A stretch of DNA of 8,073 bases, taken from positions 1-8,073 of the forward strand of contig NZ_JBGGGR010000010.1 of assembly GCF_041276565.1 (NCBI RefSeq), in the 5' to 3' direction. The translations under genes were made by a program, and so were the position numbers. This document shows positions 1-6,632 of this stretch, piece by piece (the first letter of the stretch is position 1; every line of letters begins with the position of its first letter). Source of the DNA: Phytoplasma sp041276565. GTDB lineage: Bacteria; Bacillota_I; Bacilli_A; Acholeplasmatales; Acholeplasmataceae. A model generated the notes under the pieces. The model did not search any database, was not told the origin of the DNA, and saw only the letters and a program-made list of their open reading frames with translations.

Positions 1-389
1 ATTGTAGGATCTTGATAAGAACGACTTAAAATTGTGTTTGCTATTTGATTTTGTTCATATGAATAATCCCAAATTTTTTCATTTATACACTTTAAAAATT
101 TTATATCAGAAAGTCTTTGATAAAGATTTTTAATTGTTTGATCTAAATTATTTAATTGTTTTTTTAATTTTATATCATCATCTAAATGATAAATGTCAAA
201 ATATGAAATTTTAGTAGCTAATTCTTTTTGTTCTAAATAAAGTTTATTAATTTCATTATTTATTGAATTTTCATCATTTAAATTATTCATCGCCATTACT
301 TGATGAATATTATTAGTAATTAAAAACAATCCTAAAAAAAATAATAAACAAATACTTATTATTTTAAATTGATTTTGTAATTTAAACAT
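1..389 (-). CDS. SVM-family secreted protein, candidate effector (partial, C-terminus outside window)
   Basis: ATG at 389-387 opens a frame that stays open for 129 codons to the left edge, so the stop is not in the window. Residues 1-33 are a typical phytoplasma SVM signal peptide: MFKLQNQ, a hydrophobic core, then LITNN and QVMA, with likely Sec cleavage after Ala33. The mature part is rich in Lys, Asn, Leu and Asp. It looks mostly helical, with heptad-like stretches near 44-62 and 70-100 (for example KLKKQLNNLDQTIKNLYQRL), so a helical hairpin is plausible. The ribosome site AAAGGAG lies 9 bases before the ATG. The gene starts 32 bases after the SAP05 stop on the same strand, so the two are probably co-transcribed. 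I do not recognise the mature part. Phyllogens (SAP54/PHYL1) are also small helical SVM proteins, but this frame is already longer than their roughly 125 residues. Secretion is well supported; the host target is unknown. Confidence 0.8.
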   Translation of the reverse strand, partial: MFKLQNQFKIISICLLFFLGLFLITNNIHQVMAMNNLNDENSINNEINKLYLEQKELATKISYFDIYHLDDDIKLKKQLNNLDQTIKNLYQRLSDIKFLKCINEKIWDYSYEQNQIANTILSRSYQDPT

Positions 390-421
390 TAATTAAATCT
401 CCTTTTATTAATTCAGAAAAA

Positions 422-829
422 TTATTTTTGTTCATATTGCCAAAAAATATACATATTTTCAGCTCCATTGCCCATTTGTTTTAATTCTTCTAAAGTATAT
501 TTATCATCTTCATCATCTCTTGTATTATTATCAAAAAAAACACCTAATAAATTATGAGGTGGATTTTTAATTTTCCATATCATCGCAAATTTTTCTATGT
601 TCCCATTATAACGTGGACCAGATAGTGTAAAATCAAAATATTGTGAAAATGGTTGAAAATTTTTAATACTGTTAATATCTGAAAAAGTTACATTAACGAT
701 TCTCATATTACCAATACGCTCTTCATGAGGGGCCGCTATCACTTGGTTATTATTAGTAATTAAAAAAAATCCAAAGAAAAATAACTTAAATATATTTAAG
801 AATAATAAATTATTTTTTATTTTAAACAT
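422..829 (-). CDS. secreted effector SAP05 homologue
   Basis: This 135-residue SVM protein has a signal peptide at about residues 1-32 (MFKIKNN start, hydrophobic core, LITNNNQVIA) and a mature part from Ala33 to Lys135. The mature sequence, including FQPFSQYFDFTLSGPRYNGN, FAMIWKIKNPPHNLLGVFF and the ending NMYIFWQYEQK, matches my memory of aster yellows effector SAP05 in sequence and in length. SAP05 is known to bind the vWA domain of plant proteasome subunit Rpn10 and the zinc fingers of SPL and GATA transcription factors. It sends them to ubiquitin-independent degradation and causes witches'-broom growth and juvenility. The mature protein has no cysteine and a highly acidic segment near residue 105 (TRDDEDDK). 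It lies downstream of a small membrane protein gene and upstream of another SVM gene. Its ribosome site (AAAGGA) is weak and lies 13 bases from the ATG, farther than in the neighbouring SVM gene. It looks intact. No alignment was run. Confidence 0.88.
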   Translation of the reverse strand: MFKIKNNLLFLNIFKLFFFGFFLITNNNQVIAAPHEERIGNMRIVNVTFSDINSIKNFQPFSQYFDFTLSGPRYNGNIEKFAMIWKIKNPPHNLLGVFFDNNTRDDEDDKYTLEELKQMGNGAENMYIFWQYEQK

Positions 830-898
830 TATTAATTGAATATCCTTTAATTTTTTATTCCTTTAAATTTTAATATATTTAAAGTTGATATAATTTTA

Positions 899-1624
899 TC
901 ACCAGTCAGAGCTGGTTCTTTTTTTACTTTCGGCTTCTTTGGCTTTATCGTTATTGTGTTTATCTTGGTAAAGAGATAAAGTTTTTCTTTTTGGGTTAAA
1001 GTGAAGGTGGAAATGGGTTAATTTGAAATTGGCATCGTGGACGAAAGCGGTGCCAAGGTAGTAGTCTTTGTCGTCGTCTAAGAAGTATTTAGGGCCTTGG
1101 TATTTAAGTATTAAATGGTTACCGCCTGGGCCTTCGTGTTGTTGTTTTTCGAATCTAACATATAAATATAATTGACTGTCATCTTTTTTATTGAAAGAAG
1201 AGCTTTTAAAGCCGTTTAGAGTGGTGTGATTATAGGTATCACCATCTTTATTCCAACGGTCGAAAGGATGACGGTCTTTGATGTAACAAACTAAGTTAGA
1301 TGGTTCTTTTTGGGTTGCGAGGCGTTCTTGGATTACACCCAATTCAAAAAAACCGAGTTTTTCTTTGTTAGTGAGTTGTTGCTGATAATAACCAATTCCA
1401 TTAAGACCATCAAAAGTGTATTTAGCTCTAATCATTGTACATTTTTTATTAGTGTCATACCATTCTTCAATGTTTTCGAATGCGGTTTCTTTGAAAATAG
1501 GAATTTCTTCTTTTGGTAATTTAATGATTTCCATTTCGGTTAAAACAATCCAACCAATCAATAAACATAATAATAACATGAAAATGATAAAAAACCATTT
1601 AATGATTTTTTTAATTTTGAACAC
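899..1624 (-). CDS. single-pass membrane protein with phytoplasma-specific C-terminal domain shared with the AAA+ ATPase
   Basis: I chose the GTG at 1624-1622 as start, giving 241 residues beginning (M)FKIKKIIKWFF. It has AAGGA about 9 bases upstream. The longer TTG-initiated frame (to 1642) would start inside that ribosome site. A basic N-terminus precedes one membrane helix (about residues 8-28). By the positive-inside rule the rest faces outward. The C-terminal part (about 70-241) contains TFDGLNGIGYY, EPSNLVCY.KDRHPFDRW, GDTYNHTTLNGF, EGPGGNHLILKYQGPKYFL, a DDDKDYYLGTAF stretch and FNPKRKTLSLYQDKHNND. It ends KKRTSSDW. It is nearly identical to the C-terminus of the 774-residue AAA+ protein but lacks that protein's coiled-coil insert. 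The domain looks beta-rich and I know no function for it. A 69-base gap separates this gene from the coiled-coil gene upstream, and SAP05 starts 69 bases after its stop. Confidence 0.82.
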   Translation of the reverse strand: MFKIKKIIKWFFIIFMLLLCLLIGWIVLTEMEIIKLPKEEIPIFKETAFENIEEWYDTNKKCTMIRAKYTFDGLNGIGYYQQQLTNKEKLGFFELGVIQERLATQKEPSNLVCYIKDRHPFDRWNKDGDTYNHTTLNGFKSSSFNKKDDSQLYLYVRFEKQQHEGPGGNHLILKYQGPKYFLDDDKDYYLGTAFVHDANFKLTHFHLHFNPKRKTLSLYQDKHNNDKAKEAESKKRTSSDW

Positions 1625-1693
1625 GGTTCTTTTTCCTTTCAAATAATTTTTTAATATACCAACATTTTAACACATTTAACTTTTTCATTTTAA
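1625..1693 (-). promoter_or_regulatory. intergenic gap with possible weak promoter and ribosome site
   Basis: This A+T-rich gap lies between the coiled-coil gene and the small membrane protein gene. On the minus strand GTTAAA is followed 16 bases later by TATATT, a possible but poor -35/-10 pair. AAGGA before the GTG start is the ribosome site. I see no terminator hairpin after the coiled-coil gene, so read-through from upstream is equally likely. Confidence 0.25.
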
Positions 1694-2854
1694 TTAAAAC
1701 CATTTTTTAAACCAATAAGTTACAATTTTGTTGGATTTATTTATTGCTTGAACGATTTTGTTACCTAAAGGTCGCATTGAACCTTTCCAGGTTATTTGGT
1801 CGTCTAGGGTGTCTTTAGTTTGTTCGTATTCTGTTGTTTTTTGGGTTAATTTATCACATTTTTTTTTTAATTTTTCTTTAGTTGCTTCATGGGCTTTTTG
1901 TTCGTCTTTTAGTTGTTCTTTGAGTTTATTGATTTCATGACGGAGTTCGGCGTTTTCTTCGATATATTTACTAGACGCGTTTTCTAAAGCTTTAATGGTT
2001 CCTTCTAATGATTGAATGTGTAATCCTTGTTTAACACATTTGTCGATTTGTTGTTCTAATTCTTCGCTTAAACGGTTAATTTCATTGGCTTGTTCGTTGA
2101 TGATTTGATTTAAGTGGGTGATTTCTTGGTCTTTTTGGTAGATAGTTGCTTGATATTCTTTTTCTTTTTGTTGAAAATTAGTAGTTAATTGATTGATTTC
2201 CTTTTGGAGTGTTTGTTTTTCTTGTTCAGATAAAGTTTTATTATTGTCTAATTCTTGTTGTTTGGTTTCGATTAAGGATTTTTGTTCTTGGAGTTGGGAT
2301 TGGAGTTTTTCGGTCATTTGGTTTTGTTCGTTGATTTGATTGATTAATTCATTAATTTGTTTTTCTTTTTCAGTGTTAATGGTTTTTTCTTGATAAAGAT
2401 CAGTTTCTAGTTGATTAATCTTTTGGTCTTGGTTAAAGATTTCGTTTTCTTTAGAACGGATTTTGTCAGTTTGTTGATTAATTTCTTTTTGAAGTTCTTG
2501 TTTTTCTTGTTGGGATAATTTTTGATTGTTTTCTAATTCTTCTTGTTTTTGAGTTAAATCATGTTCTAAATTAGCTTTTTGTGTTTCTAAAGTTAAACTA
2601 TTAATTTTTTCTTGTTGAAGTTGAATTTCTAATAAGTTTTTGGCTTTGATGATTTCTTCAGGAGTTAGTTGTTGTGTTTCTGTTGTTTGGTTAGTTTCTT
2701 TTAATTCCTCACCAAGTGATGGTGTTTGTTGGAGTTGTTCTTGTTGAAGTTGAATAGGTTCAGTTGGAGATTTTTCAACTGAACCTTTATCAGGGATTGT
2801 TATGGTTACCAGTTTGACTTTCTTCTTGAGTTGGTTCTTCTTTAACTTCATCAT
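1694..2854 (-). CDS. long coiled-coil protein (probably the C-terminal half of a frameshifted gene)
   Basis: This frame of up to 386 residues is very rich in Gln, Glu, Lys, Asn and Leu. A Pro/Gln-rich start is followed by a coiled coil over about residues 66-350 and a basic, aromatic tail (WKGSMRPLGNKIV...YWFKKWF). Two segments about 95 residues apart resemble each other (LSQQEKQELQKEINQ at 113-127 and LSEQEKQTLQKEINQ at 208-222). Automatic annotation may call it Smc-like, but there is no ATPase head, Walker motif or hinge. The ATG at 2854 is doubtful: it has no ribosome site. The first 20 codons use AAG, CTC, GTC, CTG and ACC, unlike the rest, while the overlapping 291-residue frame has normal codon use there. 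Genuine coding in this frame probably begins at about 2791, where it continues the upstream membrane protein after a +1 shift. It could be a structural or scaffold partner of that protein. Confidence 0.7.
   Translation of the reverse strand: MMKLKKNQLKKKVKLVTITIPDKGSVEKSPTEPIQLQQEQLQQTPSLGEELKETNQTTETQQLTPEEIIKAKNLLEIQLQQEKINSLTLETQKANLEHDLTQKQEELENNQKLSQQEKQELQKEINQQTDKIRSKENEIFNQDQKINQLETDLYQEKTINTEKEKQINELINQINEQNQMTEKLQSQLQEQKSLIETKQQELDNNKTLSEQEKQTLQKEINQLTTNFQQKEKEYQATIYQKDQEITHLNQIINEQANEINRLSEELEQQIDKCVKQGLHIQSLEGTIKALENASSKYIEENAELRHEINKLKEQLKDEQKAHEATKEKLKKKCDKLTQKTTEYEQTKDTLDDQITWKGSMRPLGNKIVQAINKSNKIVTYWFKKWF
2790..2795 (-). other. CCC-TGA junction, candidate +1 frameshift site
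   Basis: On the minus strand the 291-residue frame ends AAT CCC TGA. If the ribosome skips the T after CCC, reading continues GAT AAA GGT (D-K-G-S-V-E-K), which is the frame of the coiled-coil protein. CCC followed by UGA is a known type of +1 slippery stop. The same picture would arise from a plain one-base indel or a sequencing error. Confidence 0.45.
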
Positions 2855-3665
2855 TATTATTAGTTAAAGTTGATTCTTCATTTTCAATAATAGTTGGATT
2901 GAATGTTTGTTGAACGGATGGCGTTTGTATATTGGTAATTGAAGGGTTTTTAATTTGATGGGTTAATTGTTGTGGTGGATTAGGGGTTTTAGTTTCTTCT
3001 TGATAAAATTGGTAAAGTTCGAAAGCAGTTGAAGCTAAAGAAACCCAAAATAAAACTTTACCACCAATTTTAAGCATTTTACCAGCGACATTCGCTATTT
3101 TTGAAGTAGCTTTTTTTTGAATGATAGTTTTAGTTCCTTTTATAATAGTTTTTTGGGTGCCACTTTTTAACCAATTACCGACTTTGCCAATTCCTAAACA
3201 AATACCGATAACACTTAAAGTAGTTTCTAGATAATAGCCTAATTTATTTTGTGGCGAAGGATTATGAGTAGAGTTTTGGTTATTACCTGTTAATTTACAA
3301 TAGATATATTCGATAAAAGTACGAATTGGTTGTGTGGCTTTATCATATAACACTTTAGTTTTAATTGTGGCGGTTTCCGTGAAAGCGTTTATTTGTTTGA
3401 AAACTTCAGGAAAGAATTTGAAAAGAGTCCAATAGATACCACCTCCAATTAATAATAATGGGATACACCAGATCAGGATATGAAAGAAAATTTTAATGAT
3501 TTTAAGAAACCAGTTTTCTTTTTTAGTTTGAGTTTCGATTATTATTTTAGGAGTTGGATTTTTTCTTTTGATAATTATTTCGTTAGATTTATTGTTTTTG
3601 GTTTGATGTGATTTTTTATTTTTTTTTGATTTATTATTTTTAGTTTCGATTATTTTTTTAGACAT
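2790..3665 (-). CDS. lysine-rich membrane protein (N-terminal half of a probable split gene)
   Basis: This is a 291-residue protein that I recognise only as the PMU hypothetical type. Residues 1-50 are strongly basic. A clear membrane helix lies at about 57-80 (FFHILIWCIPLLLIGGGIYW). Two weaker hydrophobic segments lie at about 145-162 (LETTLSVIGICLGIGKVG) and 191-220 (AGKMLKIGGKVLFWVSL). A hydrophilic tail rich in Pro, Gln, Asn and Glu runs from about 223. The tail ends NHNNP at CCC-TGA. One base farther on, the next frame continues with the Pro/Gln-rich start of the coiled-coil protein, so the natural product may be a membrane-anchored coiled-coil protein of about 660 residues. The ATG lies 6 bases after the stop of a headless upstream frame, and GAAAGCGAG is only a weak ribosome site. 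Translational coupling is therefore likely. Confidence 0.72.
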   Translation of the reverse strand: MSKKIIETKNNKSKKNKKSHQTKNNKSNEIIIKRKNPTPKIIIETQTKKENWFLKIIKIFFHILIWCIPLLLIGGGIYWTLFKFFPEVFKQINAFTETATIKTKVLYDKATQPIRTFIEYIYCKLTGNNQNSTHNPSPQNKLGYYLETTLSVIGICLGIGKVGNWLKSGTQKTIIKGTKTIIQKKATSKIANVAGKMLKIGGKVLFWVSLASTAFELYQFYQEETKTPNPPQQLTHQIKNPSITNIQTPSVQQTFNPTIIENEESTLTNNNDEVKEEPTQEESQTGNHNNP

Positions 3666-3671
3666 ATGATT

Positions 3672-3827
3672 TTACTCGCTTTCTTGATTGGATTTAATTT
3701 GAATTATTATAAGTTCCTCTAAATTATTTAAATCTTTATCAAATTTTTCAAAATTACTTTTTGTTTCTTGTTGAAATTTATCTATTTCTTTTTCAAGAAG
3801 GTTAATTTTTTGTTTTAAAAAAGACTC
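3672..3827 (-). pseudogene. 5'-truncated coiled-coil gene fragment
   Basis: An open frame of 51 codons runs from just after a TGA inside the terminator hairpin to a TAA at 3674-3672. It contains KQKINLLEKEIDKF and ends NLEELIIIQIKSNQESE. It has no ATG, GTG or TTG in frame, but it shows heptad-like Leu/Ile spacing and normal A/T-ending codons. It is therefore probably the C-terminal end of a small coiled-coil protein whose start was lost. The stop lies 6 bases before the ATG of the 291-residue membrane protein, the spacing expected of an original operon neighbour. I do not recognise the family. An unusual initiation codon cannot be ruled out. Confidence 0.6.
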
Positions 3828-3843
3828 TCATTTAGAGTCTTTT
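3817..3843 (-). terminator. rho-independent terminator after the AAA+ gene
   Basis: A perfect 10-bp stem (AAAAGACTCT with AGAGTCTTTT, 3819-3828 and 3834-3843) closes a 5-base loop. On the minus strand it is followed by a run of six T. It lies downstream of the AAA+ gene and would end the ssb-HU-AAA+ transcript. It also covers the end of the decayed SVM frame. Confidence 0.75.
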
Positions 3844-3876
3844 AATGTTGGTGAAATTATTTTTGATTTTAAACAT
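3832..3876 (-). pseudogene. decayed SVM effector gene (start of signal peptide only)
   Basis: A good ribosome site (AAAGGAG) and ATG at 3876-3874 start MFKIKNN, the usual SVM signal-peptide opening. After seven residues the sequence leaves the family (F-T-N-I-K-R-L) and stops at TAA 3834-3832. The leader and first codons (3868-3892) are identical over 25 bases to those of the left-edge SVM gene (381-405). The whole upstream context parallels that of SAP05. It is best read as the stump of an effector gene whose body was deleted or replaced. Confidence 0.7.
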
Positions 3877-3940
3877 TAATTAAATCTCCTTTAATTTTGA
3901 TTCCTTTAATTTTAACATATGGTAAGTTGTTAAGTTTTTA
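3877..3940 (-). promoter_or_regulatory. leader between the AAA+ gene and the decayed SVM gene; parallels the SAP05 leader
   Basis: This A+T-rich spacer aligns with 830-898, the spacer before SAP05. Both contain, on the minus strand, ATTAAAGGAAT-type and ATTAAAGGA blocks before AATTAATG. The proximal AAAGGAG is a proper ribosome site here, while the SAP05 copy reads AAAGGAT. I see no convincing promoter. Confidence 0.5.
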
Positions 3941-6265
3941 TCACCAGTCAGAGCTGGTTCTTTTAATATATTCGGCTTCTTTGGCTTTATCGTTATTGTG
4001 TTTATCTTGGTAAAGAGATAAAGTTTTTCTTTTTGGATTAAAGTGAAGGTGGAAATCGGTTAATTCGAAATTGGTATTGTGGACGAAAGCGGTGCCAAGG
4101 TAGTAGTCTTTGTCGTCGTCTAAGAAGTATTTAGGGCCTTGGTATTTAAGTATTAAATGGTTACCGCCTGGGCCTTCGTGTTGTTGTTTTTCAAAATTGA
4201 TATTAAAATATAATTGACTGTCAACTTTGGTATAAAAAAAAGAAGAATTAAAACCGTTTAGAGTGGTGTGATTATAGGTATCACCATATTTATTCCAACG
4301 GTCGAAAGGATGACGGTCTTTGTTGTAACAAACTAAGTTAGATGGTTCAGGTTGGGATTCGCGACGATTTTCGACTAGTTTTAATTCTTTTCTTAATTTT
4401 TCTTCTCGAGCTGGATATCTTTTAAGTTTAGTTTTAATATCCATAATTTCTTGGTTTTTATCTTTGATAGTTTGTTCGTATTTGTCAGGGGTTTGGTTTA
4501 AAGTTATTAACTCTTGTTCTAATTGGGAGATTTTATTTTCTTTGTGAATTTTAGTTAATTGCTGATTAATATTATTTAATTCTGTTTGGATTTGATAATA
4601 TTGACGTTCGTAATAACCAATTCCATTTAAATCATCAAAGGTATAGTGACATTCAATTTTAGTTTCATCTTTGGGTTTGTCTAAATGTTGATTGATACCT
4701 TGACTCCATTGTTCGTATTGGTTTTCACAAGCTTCTCTTCTTTTTTTAACTTGTTGATGATCAGGTTTTATTTTTAATTTTAAATTTAAGACTTCTTCGA
4801 TATCAGAAGGTAACATGACTGCGTGAGTTTGAGGGTTTTGTTGAGACCATTTAGCCGTTTTTTTATAAGCTTCTTCGATGATGGTTGTTAAATCACGATT
4901 GGATAAGTTTTTTCCTTGACATAATTGAGTAATCTCTTTTAAAGATAAGAAGGTGTGATAACTGATTTGATAAGGGGTGATAATATGTTTTAAATAACCT
5001 TCAATTTCGGAATCTTTTAAATGACCGATATAGATTTCTTTACTAAAACGACTGCGTAAAGCCGTATCAATTTTATGAAGATTGTTAGTCGCTCCCATTA
5101 ATACAATTTTTTTATTACTACTATTAAAACCATCTAGTTTATCTAATAAAGTATTAATCACATTGACTCCTCCTGAAGAAATGTTGGAATCATTACGATT
5201 TTCTAATCCTTCAATTTCATCAATAAAGATAATGGTTTTTTCATGACTTTCTGCTTCTTGCCACACTTTCTCCACTTCTTTTTCTCCTTCACCGATGTAT
5301 TTTTGTCGGAATTTGGCAGGAATTAAATTAATAAAGTGAACGTTAGCCTCGCCACAAAGAGCTTTGATTAAAAAGGTTTTTCCTGTTCCTGGTGGACCAT
5401 AAAGTAAATAACCTTTAGGACGAACTTTATCAAAGTTAATTAAAGATTGGTGGGTGCGAAAATAAGTCAATAAATCTTCTAATTCTTCTTTTTCTGTTTC
5501 CATGCCATATACATCTTTAAAAGTTATTTTGGATTTAGCATGAGGAAGAGGTTTATTTTCTTTTAAATGATTTAATTGGGTTTGTAAATTGTTCTTTTGT
5601 TTGTTAAAATAAAGCTTTTGGCCTTCTAAGAAAAGGTTAAAATCATTTAAATTTTTTAATTCGGTTTGGTTTTTCCGATATTCTTTTTTTGTTTTTAATT
5701 CTTCAAGGTTTTTTTGATTAGCTGCGACATAATTAATTGCTTGTTGAAATTGGGAAATTTGTTGCTGGAGGTTTTCTTGGGTTCGCAGTTGATCCTTTTC
5801 TTTAGCTAATTTTTCTAGTTCTTCTTGTTTTTCTTTTTGATTTTGGTTTAACGCTCTTCTTTGTTCTAATAAATTATCGACTAAGGTTTGTTGAGTTTGT
5901 TGTTGATTTTTTAGTTCGGTTAATTGTTGTTGTTTTTGAGTTTTCGTGTTTGGGGGTAATTGTGGGTTATTAGTTAATTCATTTTGCAGAGTTTTAATTT
6001 TGGCAATAATGTCGGTTAAAGTTTTAACATTTTCATCAATTTGGGTTTTTAAGGTTTGATCTTTTTGTTGTAATTCTTTGATTTTGGCTTGTTCTAATTT
6101 GATTTGGTGGTCGATCTCTTGTGGTTGTGTTGATGAAGGTTGTTTAGTTAATGATGGAGTTTTAGTTGTTGAGTGAGAATGAGTGATACCAAAGATTAAT
6201 AAAATCAAGAAACCTAAACTTAATAATCCGATCAAACTCAGATAAATTTTTTTATTTAATTTCAT
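3941..6265 (-). CDS. membrane-anchored AAA+ ATPase with FtsH-like ATPase module but no protease domain
   Basis: This is a 774-residue protein with a strong ribosome site (AAAGGAGG, 6 bases before the ATG). In order it has a basic N-terminus, one membrane helix (about 8-27), a Gln/Lys-rich coiled coil (about 50-240) and an AAA+ ATPase domain (about 246-490). The ATPase shows Walker A GPPGTGKT (290-297), Walker B IIFIDE (345-350), sensor-1 GATN (391-394), the arginine-finger pair R404/R406 in ALRSRF, and a pore-loop-like KYIGEGE (322-328). It is intact by motif and resembles FtsH and related unfoldases, but HEXXH is absent. In its place are TFDDLNGIGYY (542-552), a second coiled coil (about 553-637) and the phytoplasma-specific C-terminal domain (about 640-774) shared with the small membrane protein at 899-1624. 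The likely role is an ATP-driven unfoldase or remodeller at the membrane. With one helix and a basic N-terminus, the body may face outward. The substrate is unknown. Confidence 0.88.
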   Translation of the reverse strand: MKLNKKIYLSLIGLLSLGFLILLIFGITHSHSTTKTPSLTKQPSSTQPQEIDHQIKLEQAKIKELQQKDQTLKTQIDENVKTLTDIIAKIKTLQNELTNNPQLPPNTKTQKQQQLTELKNQQQTQQTLVDNLLEQRRALNQNQKEKQEELEKLAKEKDQLRTQENLQQQISQFQQAINYVAANQKNLEELKTKKEYRKNQTELKNLNDFNLFLEGQKLYFNKQKNNLQTQLNHLKENKPLPHAKSKITFKDVYGMETEKEELEDLLTYFRTHQSLINFDKVRPKGYLLYGPPGTGKTFLIKALCGEANVHFINLIPAKFRQKYIGEGEKEVEKVWQEAESHEKTIIFIDEIEGLENRNDSNISSGGVNVINTLLDKLDGFNSSNKKIVLMGATNNLHKIDTALRSRFSKEIYIGHLKDSEIEGYLKHIITPYQISYHTFLSLKEITQLCQGKNLSNRDLTTIIEEAYKKTAKWSQQNPQTHAVMLPSDIEEVLNLKLKIKPDHQQVKKRREACENQYEQWSQGINQHLDKPKDETKIECHYTFDDLNGIGYYERQYYQIQTELNNINQQLTKIHKENKISQLEQELITLNQTPDKYEQTIKDKNQEIMDIKTKLKRYPAREEKLRKELKLVENRRESQPEPSNLVCYNKDRHPFDRWNKYGDTYNHTTLNGFNSSFFYTKVDSQLYFNINFEKQQHEGPGGNHLILKYQGPKYFLDDDKDYYLGTAFVHNTNFELTDFHLHFNPKRKTLSLYQDKHNNDKAKEAEYIKRTSSDW

Positions 6266-6307
6266 GAATAACCTCCTTTCTTAGGTTTTTGAAAGAAAAT
6301 AATTTGG

Positions 6308-6598
6308 TTATTTTAAAATTAAAGTTTTCGCTTGGTCTTTAATGGTTTTAGAAAGTTTGAAAGTGACTACGGTTTTGGCAGGAATTTTTAGTTTTTTCTT
6401 TGTTTTAGGGTTTCTACCGATGTAGGCTTTTCTTGGTTTTAATTTGAATTTGCCAATTTTAGAGGATAAAGACACTTCTTCATTAGATGAGATTGCTTTA
6501 ATTAGAGTATTCTCAAATGAGTTATAAAATTCTTATGTTTTTGAAATTGAGGTTTTATTTACCTCAGCTATTTTTTTAATTAGTTCTTTTTTATTCAT
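6308..6598 (-). pseudogene. HU/IHF-like DNA-binding protein, interrupted by an in-frame stop
   Basis: The frame from ATG 6598 to TAA 6308 has 97 codons and encodes an HU-family protein: MNKKELIKKIAEVNKT, GKFKLKPRKAY, GRNPKTKKKLKIPAKTVV and FKLSKTIKD. The DNA-binding arm motif GRNP is intact. TAA at codon 22 (6535-6533) interrupts it between the first two helices, and no ATG follows in frame. Compared with ordinary HU the helix 1-2 region also seems about two residues short, consistent with a small deletion that created the stop. The ribosome site (AAGGAGA) is still good and the gene sits 34 bases after ssb, so the loss looks recent. PMUs usually carry such a gene (often called himA). A sequencing error is possible, because the rest of the frame is well kept. 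Confidence 0.85.
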
Positions 6599-6632
6599 GT
6601 TTTTTTCTCCTTAGTTTATGAATTTATTTTTT

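Noticed and set aside
1..389. Identification of the left-edge SVM protein as SAP54/phyllogen
   Set aside because: I could not recall a convincing sequence match, and the frame is already longer than that family.
1625..1642. TTG start at 1642 for the small membrane protein
   Set aside because: The first codons would be the ribosome site itself. The GTG at 1624 has proper spacing and gives a typical MFKIK start.
1310..1940. Short plus-strand open frames opposite the membrane and coiled-coil genes
   Set aside because: They lie wholly inside well-supported minus-strand genes, have no ribosome sites and show low-complexity Phe/Ser-rich translations.
1694..2854. Calling the coiled-coil protein Smc
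   Set aside because: There is no Walker A or B, no signature motif and no hinge; only generic heptads.
3941..6265. Calling the 774-residue protein FtsH/HflB
   Set aside because: Only the ATPase module is similar. HEXXH and the protease fold are absent, and there is one membrane helix, not two.
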